A stretch of DNA of 64,000 bases from Gammaproteobacteria bacterium (GTDB lineage: Bacteria > Pseudomonadota > Gammaproteobacteria > Tenderiales > Tenderiaceae). The DNA lies in NCBI GenBank assembly GCA_016200485.1, contig JACQEP010000011.1, forward strand, positions 16,231 to 80,230, given 5' to 3'. Every line of letters starts with the position of its first letter. The first letter of the stretch is position 1. Of this stretch, positions 35,181 to 42,599 are shown in pieces. The position numbers and the translations under genes were made by a program. The notes below the pieces were generated by a model. It saw only the letters and a list, made by a program, of their open reading frames with translations, had not been told where the DNA came from and ran no database searches.

Positions 35181-36674
35181 ATGAGCCCCCAGATCATCAC
35201 TATTGAAAACCTTATGCAAAGCAGCGGCGTCGGCTTTGGCACCAGCGGCGCACGCGGCTTGGTCACGGCAATGACCGATCGCGTGTGTTACGCCTACACG
35301 GTTGGCTTTCTGCAATATTTAAACACCATGGGTCAATTAAAAGCGGGCGGTGAAATTGCGATAGCTGGTGATCTGCGCCCCAGCAGCCCGCGCATCATGC
35401 GCGCCATCGGTGCCGCCATTACTGACCAGGGATATACCACTTTTAACGGCGGTATGATTCCCTCACCCACCATTGCCGCTTTCGGTATCGCGCACAAGAT
35501 TCCCAGCATGATGGTTACCGGCAGCCACATACCGGATGATCGTAACGGCATTAAGTTCAATCGCTGCGATGGTGAAATACTAAAAGATGACGAAAACGGG
35601 ATTCGCCAGCAACAGATTGTGATTCCCGAGAATCGATTCGATAGTCAGGGCAATTTTCTGGCCACAGAGGCATTTCACCTGCCAGCCATGGATAACCGCG
35701 CCCGTAATGAATACGTCAAACGCTATATCGATTTCTTCCCGCAGCAATGCCTGCACGGAAAAACGATCGCTCTGTATCAGCACTCCACCGTCGGCCGTGA
35801 AATCTTTGTCGATATTCTCGAAGCGTTGGGCGCTAAAGTCATTCGTCTTGGTTTTTCCAATACCTTTATTCCGGTCGATACCGAAGCTGTCCGCGCCGAA
35901 GATATCGAACTCGCAGCCAAATGGGCCAAAGAACATCCGTTTGACGCCATCATCTCCGCCGATGGCGATGCCGACCGGCCGCTGATTGGAGATGAACACG
36001 GCAAATGGCTACGCGGCGATGTTGCCGGGATTCTGTGCGCTCGTTACCTGGGCGCCACCGTGGTTGCCACCCCCGTCAGCAGTAACAGCGCTGTTGAAAA
36101 ATGCAGCTACTTCCGCAACGTGCTGCGCACACGCATCGGTTCGCCTTATGTCATCGCCGCCATGCAACAGGCGCTTACCGACAAACAGACGATCGTCGTT
36201 GGCTACGAAGCCAATGGTGGATTTCTCACCGCATCAGACATTAACATAGATGGGCGAACGCTCACTGCCTTACCCACCCGCGATGCTATTCTGGTACCAC
36301 TGACCATTTTGATGCTGGCACAGCAGAAAAATATTAGCGTTTCAAAATTAACCACCGAGCTGCCACAACGCTTCACAGCCAGTGATCGGGTAAAGGAATT
36401 CCCCACCACACTTAGTCAAAAACGAATCGCGGCGCTCAGTCATGAAGCGACCCAGATTGAAGACATTTTTGGAGCGCTATTTGGCAGCGTAAAAACCACT
36501 AATCAAATCGATGGTCTGCGCATCACCTTTAACAACGAAGAAGTTATTCACCTCCGACCTTCAGGTAATGCCCCTGAATTTCGCTGTTACAACGAAGCGG
36601 CGACTGAAGATCGCGCCTTGGAGATGAATCGGATTTGCATGAAGATTATTGAAAAATGGAAAAGTGAGGGGTAA
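35181..36674 (+). CDS. alpha-D-phosphohexomutase (phosphomannomutase-like)
   Basis: 497 residues with the four-domain mutase pattern: the phosphoserine loop VTGSHIP (Ser115; TASHNP in most relatives), the metal loop DGDADRP, the sugar-binding EANGG loop and the phosphate-binding RPSGNAPEFR. Interconverts hexose 1- and 6-phosphates (glucose or mannose), feeding polysaccharide or nucleotide-sugar synthesis. Which sugar cannot be told. It stands alone, divergent from the iron operon. Confidence 0.88.
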   Translation: MSPQIITIENLMQSSGVGFGTSGARGLVTAMTDRVCYAYTVGFLQYLNTMGQLKAGGEIAIAGDLRPSSPRIMRAIGAAITDQGYTTFNGGMIPSPTIAAFGIAHKIPSMMVTGSHIPDDRNGIKFNRCDGEILKDDENGIRQQQIVIPENRFDSQGNFLATEAFHLPAMDNRARNEYVKRYIDFFPQQCLHGKTIALYQHSTVGREIFVDILEALGAKVIRLGFSNTFIPVDTEAVRAEDIELAAKWAKEHPFDAIISADGDADRPLIGDEHGKWLRGDVAGILCARYLGATVVATPVSSNSAVEKCSYFRNVLRTRIGSPYVIAAMQQALTDKQTIVVGYEANGGFLTASDINIDGRTLTALPTRDAILVPLTILMLAQQKNISVSKLTTELPQRFTASDRVKEFPTTLSQKRIAALSHEATQIEDIFGALFGSVKTTNQIDGLRITFNNEEVIHLRPSGNAPEFRCYNEAATEDRALEMNRICMKIIEKWKSEG

Positions 36675-36933
36675 ATATTAAAAGTTTGGCCCCTCATAAT
36701 TTTTACCTTTAATTTTTAGAGGTCGAATCGCTCAAGCTGGTTAGCGAATTGCTTGGGCGTAATAACCAGGATGGCGGCGACCACAAGTGCTTCCTCTGTG
36801 CCCTAACGCACAGACAAGGTTTTGAGTAAGCGGGATGATCACCTCCGCGGCCATAGAGACACAGGACAAAAATTCTGTCTGTCTGTCTGATGATGATAGT
36901 CGCAATTCTCAATCAACCACAAAGGAATCCAAC

Positions 36934-37158
36934 ATGAACTGGGACCGTATTGAAGGTAATTGGAAACAATTCAAGGGTAACGTCAAGCAACAATGGGGCA
37001 AGCTTACCGATGATCAGCTTGATGTGATTGCGGGTAAACGCGATATCCTGGCCGGCAAAATTCAGGAATCGTACGGCATCACCAAGGAAGAAGCGGAGAA
37101 GCAGCTTGCCGCATGGCAAGCGCGTCAGAAAGAAAAAGAAGTGGAACACTCCAAATGA
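36934..37158 (+). CDS. CsbD-family stress protein
   Basis: 74 residues from ATG 36934 (AAAGGAA upstream). MNWDRIEGNWKQFKGNVKQQWGKLTDD and the GKRDILAGKIQESYGI repeat are the family signature; the protein is small, highly charged and probably intrinsically flexible. CsbD/YjbJ proteins are induced in stationary or general stress; the molecular role is unknown. Followed by a strong hairpin. Confidence 0.93.
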   Translation: MNWDRIEGNWKQFKGNVKQQWGKLTDDQLDVIAGKRDILAGKIQESYGITKEEAEKQLAAWQARQKEKEVEHSK

Positions 37159-37172
37159 CATAGTGTGGGGTG

Positions 37173-37206
37173 GCATAGCGTGGGGGCACTCGCCCCCACG
37201 CTATGC
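37173..37206 (+). terminator. strong GC hairpin after csbD-like gene
   Basis: GCATAGCGTGGGGG and CCCCCACGCTATGC pair perfectly over 14 bases with a six-base loop. No T-run follows, so it may be a dispersed palindrome used as an mRNA 3' end rather than a canonical intrinsic terminator. Confidence 0.6.
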
Positions 37207-37392
37207 ATCACTGTTCACCACACCCATGAACAAAACCGTACATTGCCGCAATCCTAGCCATAACAAGCCTCGTATTCGGCGTTGGCACACTGGCACGAAA
37301 CTGTCATTGACACTGAGTGCGACGCCGGATGATCCATCGTGCCTAACCACAGCACTGCACGTGCAAATTTCGCGTATGAGAACTGACCCACT

Positions 37393-38544
37393 ATGAAATA
37401 TCCGAACGTAGTGATCCCCGTCAAAAAAGTGGGCATGGGGCTGCTGCAGGAGTGGCCGCTGCTTGTTAATCTGGCGACCACACTGGTATTCCTCATCTTC
37501 GGCCAAAGCCTGCTTGCCGATCTTTCTCATCCGGTACGCTTCACAGTCATACTGACCTGGCTATTACTCACCATGCTTATTTCGGCTTTCGCAGTTGTGA
37601 GACATGCAGAAAGCCTGGCGGAGAAACTCCAGGAGCCACTGGGTACATTGGTATTGACGTTGTCCGTTACCGGCATCGAAGTGATGATCATCGTCGCAAC
37701 AATGACGACCGGACATGGTAGCCCAACGCTGGCACGCGATGCGATGTTTGCGGTAATCATGATCGTACTAAACGGTATGGTCGGACTGACGTTACTGATC
37801 GGCGGGTTAAAGTACAAAGAGCAGGACTACAATCTTCAGGGTGCCAATTCCTTCCTGGCGGTCATTTTGCCGCTGGCCGTGATCGGACTTATTCTACCCA
37901 ACTACACGAGTTCATCACCTGACCAGACATTTTCTCCGATCCAGGCAGCGTTCCTGATAATCGTATCAGTCGCCTTGTATGGTGTCTTTCTTACAATCCA
38001 AAACGGACGTCATCGTGCGTACTTTAGAGTATTACGCCCGACAGCGGAATCGGAAACTGCAAAACGGAAGTGGCGGATTGTCCATGAGATTCACTCGGTT
38101 CCGTATCATGTATTGCTGCTACTGGCATATATGGCGCCATTGGTGATCCTTTCCCGGCAACTCGCCGTGCCGATTGATTTTACGATTAGCGTATTAGGCG
38201 CGCCGGTAGCACTGGCCGGATTCCTGATTGCCATACTGGTACTCGCCCCCGAGTCATTCGGTGCGGTGCGTGCCGCGTTGACAAATGACCTGCAAAGATC
38301 TGTTAACATCCTGCTGGGATCGGTGCTCGCCACAATTGGGTCGACGATTCCTGCAGTTCTTACGTTCGGGCTGTTGTCACACAAATCGATTATTCTCGGT
38401 CTTGAGCCTGTCGACATCACGTTGCTGTCGTTGACTCTAGTATTAAGCACGATGACGTTTTCGAGCAGTCATACTAACGTACTTCTCGGCGCTGTCCACT
38501 TATTGTTGTTTTTCGCCTACCTTCTGCTTATTTTCCAGCGATGA
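37393..38544 (+). CDS. chaA: ChaA-type Ca2+/H+ (Na+/H+) antiporter
   Basis: 383 residues, about eleven membrane helices. Both halves show the cation/Ca exchanger repeats: SVTGIEVMIIVATM in the first and APESFGAVRAALTNDLQRSVNILLGSVLATIG in the second, including the acidic residues of the exchange site. ChaA exports Ca2+ or Na+/K+ at alkaline pH. The ribosome site is weak (GAGAA). Monocistronic by position. Confidence 0.9.
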   Translation: MKYPNVVIPVKKVGMGLLQEWPLLVNLATTLVFLIFGQSLLADLSHPVRFTVILTWLLLTMLISAFAVVRHAESLAEKLQEPLGTLVLTLSVTGIEVMIIVATMTTGHGSPTLARDAMFAVIMIVLNGMVGLTLLIGGLKYKEQDYNLQGANSFLAVILPLAVIGLILPNYTSSSPDQTFSPIQAAFLIIVSVALYGVFLTIQNGRHRAYFRVLRPTAESETAKRKWRIVHEIHSVPYHVLLLLAYMAPLVILSRQLAVPIDFTISVLGAPVALAGFLIAILVLAPESFGAVRAALTNDLQRSVNILLGSVLATIGSTIPAVLTFGLLSHKSIILGLEPVDITLLSLTLVLSTMTFSSSHTNVLLGAVHLLLFFAYLLLIFQR

Positions 38545-38768
38545 TTTGAGATATTCGCCGGCTCCATTTTCTCAAAAGAAATCGGGGTAAGTACCGGTAT
38601 GAACTTGGGTCTTGCCTTCGCACCGATGGATTGAAATTTGTCCACCTGGGGAACCACTGATTTATTTGATCAAAGGGCGCAATATGCCGCGGCAATATTG
38701 CATCTCATGGCGAGCACAAATATATGCAATGCCCACTGGCCCAGTTGTATAGGTCTAATCCAAGGCCA
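38545..38768. other. intergenic stretch, nothing recognised
   Basis: No ORF with a ribosome site, hairpin or repeat of the families named elsewhere was seen between chaA and the small convergent gene. Confidence 0.5.
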
Positions 38769-38918
38769 CTACACAACACGACGACCTTGAATGAGACGAA
38801 TCAGAATCACCACGATGGCAATGACTAAAAGAATATGAATTAATCCACCCATAGTGTACGAGCTAACCAACCCAAGTAGCCATAGTACAATCAAGATGAC
38901 TGCAATAGTCTCCAACAT
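38769..38918 (-). CDS. DUF5670/lmo0937-like small membrane protein
   Basis: 49 residues, MLETIAVILIVLWLLGLVSS then YTMGGLIHILLVIAIVVILI and RLIQGRRVV. Two membrane helices joined by a Gly-rich turn, exactly the pattern of the lmo0937-type/DUF5670 peptides, which are often stress-associated neighbours of CsbD-like genes. AGGAG stands 5 bases before the ATG. The gene is easily skipped by length filters. Confidence 0.85.
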   Translation of the reverse strand: MLETIAVILIVLWLLGLVSSYTMGGLIHILLVIAIVVILIRLIQGRRVV

Positions 38919-39127
38919 TTCCTACTCCTCTGTTAGTAAGTTGGCAACGATACGCACCGGAGCGGTGGTCAGCGATCACTGCCACTTGAATTCCCCAATA
39001 TCATTAAAATTCTAATTTTCATTATTTATCTTCTACTACAATCTATAGTCCGCAATTAATGAGTTTTCAAGGCGGCACGGCCAAGAGGTGGGCTCACCTC
39101 GATTTCACGAGTGATTTTTTCTTTCAA

Positions 39128-39333
39128 TTAAACTGGCAAACCCTGCGGTAAGTCCGTCAATTCATCAGCATGTTGCACTTCCACAGCCAATACCCTTTCG
39201 ACAGACGGTCTGTACTGAGATCTTGTTCAATGAAGTGCTGGATAATGTCACAATAGCTATCGATGGCGATCAGTTCCGCTACCAGATCATCTTTGATCAT
39301 ATCGATCAGCGAATCGCCCGCCATGTATTCCGG
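39128..39333 (-). pseudogene. decayed ferritin-like (bacterioferritin/Dps-type) gene
   Basis: Read on the - strand, one frame gives IKDDLVAELIAIDSYCDIIQ and FIEQDLSTDRLSKG, a close match to ferritin-like four-helix proteins of the form LKDDLVAERIAIDSYREIIQ. After the KG a one-base shift continues as VLAVEVQHADELTDLPQGLPV and a stop at 39128-39130, i.e. the normal closing helix (LAVEEEHADDL). The N-terminal half is missing. A truncated and frameshifted remnant. Confidence 0.75.
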
Positions 39334-39423
39334 GGAGTTTTAAAGGCAAAGTTAAAGGGGTCGGCCCAGCCGTGCTGGTAATAGTAGCAAAATTTTCAGC
39401 TATCGCGAGGAGGGTAAAAAGTG

Positions 39424-39813
39424 ATGCCAGTGAAAACAAACCGAGTCCTACAATCCACGCGTCTGAGTGAGGCCAGAAAATGGCGCAGTCTGGCGGGGCT
39501 CTCCTGGTTCCTATTGTTGAGCGCATGCGCACAACCCTTGTCAAAATCTGAATCAATCTCCATTGATCAGCGTCTACAAAAACTCGAGGAGCGCGTTGAA
39601 TCTCTGGAACGTCTTTACGCTATTGTGCCCTCTCATCCTTTACGCAGCCGCGCAGAAATCGAAGAGCGTATACAATCACTTGAGGCCGAGCGAGCTACAC
39701 TGCTGGAGCAGTATCAGAGCGCGCACCCATATGTACGAGATATTGATCTGCGCCTGAGATTGCTGAAGTCGCAATTGAAAATACTGGATCAAGCTCAAAC
39801 AACAACGAAATGA
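39424..39813 (+). CDS. coiled-coil lipoprotein, unknown
   Basis: 129 residues from ATG 39424, with GAGGAGGG eight bases upstream. Signal helix with lipobox LLSAC (lipidated Cys ~38); the mature part is almost wholly alpha-helical coiled coil (QRLQKLEERVESLERLYA... IEERIQSLEAERATLLEQYQ). No known domain is recognised. Its stop (TGA 39811-39813) lies right at the breakpoint of the integrase remnant that follows. Confidence 0.65.
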   Translation: MPVKTNRVLQSTRLSEARKWRSLAGLSWFLLLSACAQPLSKSESISIDQRLQKLEERVESLERLYAIVPSHPLRSRAEIEERIQSLEAERATLLEQYQSAHPYVRDIDLRLRLLKSQLKILDQAQTTTK

Positions 39814-39816
39814 GCC

Positions 39817-40387
39817 TAGATTTCGAGTATCAGCAGATTGTAACCAGAGATGGCAAGGGCCAAAAATGCCGCGTTGTACCGTTGCCCAAGCGTTTGGCGG
39901 ATTCTCTGAAAAATCATTTACAAAAGGTTCAGTAGCTACACACGGAAGATCTGAAACGCGGCTTCGGTGAAGTTTTATTACCCAATGCGCTAGAGCGTAA
40001 ACATTCCAAGGCTGCCAAAGACTGGCGCTGGCAATATGTTTTTCCCAGCGGCAGGCTTTCGGTCGGTCCACGTAGCGGCATCACTCGGCCCCATCATATC
40101 GATGAAAGTAGATTACAGAAGGCAGTCAAACTCGCTGGGGACGTCGCTGTCATGCAAAAAAATTAAACTGTCACGCACTACGTCACAGCTTTTCCACGCA
40201 TCTACTGGAATCGGGTTATGATATCCGTACAGTCGCCGCTCCTGCGCATCCATGCGCTCGCGGCATTCGCACATCCCTGTGCAGCACAGAGTTATTGTGG
40301 CACGCGGATGTTTCGACGACGATGATTTACACCCATGTGCTAAATCGCGGTGGGCACGGTGTGGTGAGTCCGCTGGATGGGTTGTGA
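39817..40387 (+). pseudogene. integron integrase (IntI-type tyrosine recombinase) C-terminal remnant
   Basis: Broken into pieces but recognisable. Frame 1 (39817-~40147) reads LDFEYQQIVTRDGKGQKCR, KHSKAAKDWRWQYVFPSGR and [15 protein letters not shown], including the extra segment found only in IntI proteins. It has a TAG at 39933-39935. A shifted frame (from 40151) gives [23 protein letters not shown]; after ~50 foreign bases a third piece (40289-40387) gives [22 protein letters not shown] and SPLDGL. The HxLRH box, the late His (WHAD; GH-D in most relatives) and the catalytic Tyr (IYTHV) are visible. The N-terminal half is absent. Confidence 0.85.
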
Positions 40388-40433
40388 TCCTGGTGTATGA
40401 CGTCAGATTACGGACTGATAAGTGCGCGCAAAT

Positions 40434-40475
40434 CCCCCTCTCCCCTGCCCTCTCCCGCATTGCGGGAGAGGAGGA
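40434..40475. repeat. family B repeat, single unit
   Basis: CCCCTCTCCCCTGCCCTCTCC followed by CGCATTGCGGGAGAGGAGG, one unit of the family seen at 20269 and 32219. Lies between the integrase remnant and cmoM. Confidence 0.7.
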
Positions 40476-40563
40476 AACGGGTGTGAATGGAAAATTGTTT
40501 ACCATGGCATGATTAATTTGTAATAGCATTGATTTTTACTGAAAAAATCAAGAGCATATTTTT

Positions 40564-41355
40564 ATGAAACAAGATCGTAATTTCGACGACCTGTCACACA
40601 GGTTCAAGCGCAAGATCTATGACAGTCCGAAGGGGGTCATCCGTCTCGAAGTGGTGTGGGAAGATCTGTTGGAGTCGCTGCCGGAGTTACAGGGGCCTCC
40701 CTTACGTATTCTGGATGCAGGGGCTGGCATGGGGCAAATTGCGCTGCGCCTGGCCAAGCTGGGGCATGAGGTGGTGTTGTGTGACCACTCGACCGAGATG
40801 TTGCAGCTAGCAAAGCAGTGTTTCACCAAAGAGCTGCCATCTGCCAACATTCAGTTCATTCACGCCCCTGTGCAGCAGCTGCATGAACATATTGAAGGCC
40901 AGTTTGATCTGGTGCTGTTTCACGCGGTACTGGAATGGCTGGCGGAACCAGAAACAACGCTGCATACGGTGATGCGTTACTGTCGTCCTGGCGCGGCGCT
41001 GTCGCTGCTGTTCTACAATCGTCACGCGCTGGCCTATCTCAATCTGATCAAGGGTAATCTGCGCAAGGTGGCTGCGGGCGAGTTTCAGGGCAACCCACAC
41101 AGTCTCACACCAACACACCCGCTCGACCCTGATGAGGTGCGCAGATGGGTGGAACAATCCGGCATGACCATCATCCGCAAAAGTGGCGTGCGTTTTTTCC
41201 ATGACATGATGTGGCCGGACGCCCGTGAAAAATGTTCTCTCGAAAACATAGTGTTACTGGAACGACAACTGGCGCGGCAGGAGCCGTTTGCTTCACTTGG
41301 GCGTTATGTGCATTTGCTGGCACGTAGCGAAGTGGATAACGTTAGCAGCCGTTGA
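40564..41355 (+). CDS. cmoM: tRNA 5-carboxymethoxyuridine methyltransferase
   Basis: 263 residues. The opening DRNFDDLSHRFKRKIYDSPKG and the SAM-binding LRILDAGAGMGQIALRLAKLGHEVVLCD, together with LVLFHAVLEWLAEP and the late QEPFASLGRYVHL, match CmoM (formerly SmtA) along the whole length. It methylates cmo5U at the wobble position of certain tRNAs. Monocistronic, with a terminator ~90 bp downstream. Confidence 0.92.
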   Translation: MKQDRNFDDLSHRFKRKIYDSPKGVIRLEVVWEDLLESLPELQGPPLRILDAGAGMGQIALRLAKLGHEVVLCDHSTEMLQLAKQCFTKELPSANIQFIHAPVQQLHEHIEGQFDLVLFHAVLEWLAEPETTLHTVMRYCRPGAALSLLFYNRHALAYLNLIKGNLRKVAAGEFQGNPHSLTPTHPLDPDEVRRWVEQSGMTIIRKSGVRFFHDMMWPDAREKCSLENIVLLERQLARQEPFASLGRYVHLLARSEVDNVSSR

Positions 41356-41370
41356 AAAAGTGATTTGAGT

Positions 41371-41390
41371 CCCTTCTCCCTGAGGGAGCG
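41371..41390. repeat. family B repeat, truncated unit
   Basis: CCCTTCTCCCTGAGGGAGCG: the central hairpin of the family B element only, just after cmoM. Confidence 0.55.
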
Positions 41391-41439
41391 GATGTTTTTC
41401 AACAAGCTGTTAGTTGATCACTACCTGTCAAAGACATAC

Positions 41440-41472
41440 AAAAAAGCCCCGCAATGCGGGGCTTCTCGTTTT
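41440..41472. terminator. bidirectional intrinsic terminator
   Basis: AAGCCCC-GC-aat-GC-GGGGCTT stem, with an A-run on the left and a T-rich tract on the right, so it can end both cmoM (+) and the convergent PEP-CTERM gene (-). Confidence 0.88.
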
Positions 41473-41488
41473 ACAACTAACGTTTCAA

Positions 41489-42241
41489 TCACTCAGCAAC
41501 ACGCCGACGCGCTGCCGCCATTCCTAACAACCCAAGGCCCATCAACGCCAATACACTTGGCTCTGGCACTGTTTGCAGATTGGTTTTTTTCGTGGTGACG
41601 CTTACGTTCAAATTATCCATCGCCCATGATTCGTCATTGATATCTTGGTTGCCTGGCCCAAAAATATAAAATTCGATCGTTGCCGATGAAGCCGTGTGTG
41701 CAAAGTTGGCAAAGGTTGGATCGGCACCGAAGTTGTAAGCACTATCGGTGTAGTAACTGCCGGGGCCACTAAAACCAAGATCCTGATGTCGCGCCAGCTC
41801 CACGCCAGCAGGCGGAACATAGCTCTGAATCTGGCTTAAGAGTGCATTTGCAAATGATTCGCTGAACAGCGTCTGCCCGTCGAATACGATTTTAAAGAAA
41901 TCACCTGCTGGGAAGGTACCAGTACCGTCAAGCGAGTCAATGGCCGCAAACAAGAATGAGAGGCTGATCGTATCGTGAGTAGGCAGGTTATTCAGCTGCA
42001 GCGTCACGGTATTACCGGTAGCACTGCGTAAGAAGTTTCCGCCAAATTGATTACCCGCAGGGCCAAGTCCGGCAAACCCCTGAACACCCGTGAGTGTTGC
42101 TGAACCCGGAGTAATTTCTGTCGGTAAGCTACCATCGAAATTCGTAGAAAATACCGTGATTGGCGCAGACAGTGCGGCACCCGAAAACCCGGCGCTCAGC
42201 GCAAGCACCGTTGCCGTAGCAAGAATCTTTTTCAACAACAT
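41489..42241 (-). CDS. PEP-CTERM sorting-domain protein
   Basis: 250 residues from ATG 42241 (GGGGGAT upstream). Signal peptide (LATATVLALSAGFSGAALSA), a secreted beta-sandwich-like body and a C-terminal sorting signal: VPEPSVLALMGLGLLGMAAARRR, i.e. the PEP motif, a helix and a basic tail. Such proteins are processed by an exosortase (EpsH type) elsewhere in the genome and tied to exopolysaccharide export. The specific role is unknown. Confidence 0.9.
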   Translation of the reverse strand: MLLKKILATATVLALSAGFSGAALSAPITVFSTNFDGSLPTEITPGSATLTGVQGFAGLGPAGNQFGGNFLRSATGNTVTLQLNNLPTHDTISLSFLFAAIDSLDGTGTFPAGDFFKIVFDGQTLFSESFANALLSQIQSYVPPAGVELARHQDLGFSGPGSYYTDSAYNFGADPTFANFAHTASSATIEFYIFGPGNQDINDESWAMDNLNVSVTTKKTNLQTVPEPSVLALMGLGLLGMAAARRRVAE

Positions 42242-42599
42242 TTTATCCCCCAAAATCGAAAGTTCGTGCCGCAATTCTGCGCGACACTTTTATCATCATC
42301 AGCTGAGTAATTTAGCTTCCAATGACAACGTTGCAATATACATGCCATAGATATACTATCTATATAAATCAATTAGTTATTGGCATCATAAAGGGACGGG
42401 CATATTGAAAGTGTAAAGATTTCCGACACTAATATATGGATATTGGGGTGATACTAGCTGCAAAACGCTTGGCCCCGTCAGGACGGCGGGTACCACTGCC
42501 ACCCCTAATCAACATGACGGCGGGAGATTGGGGGCCTATCCACCGCAGAGACAGGTAACGATTAGCGGATGATTCCTCACTCACTCCTATGGAGATGAG
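42242..42599. other. intergenic stretch between PEP-CTERM gene and RND operon
   Basis: About 358 bases with no convincing ORF, hairpin terminator or repeat. An AT-rich part near 42340-42440 may hold the PEP-CTERM gene's promoter on the - strand. Confidence 0.5.
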
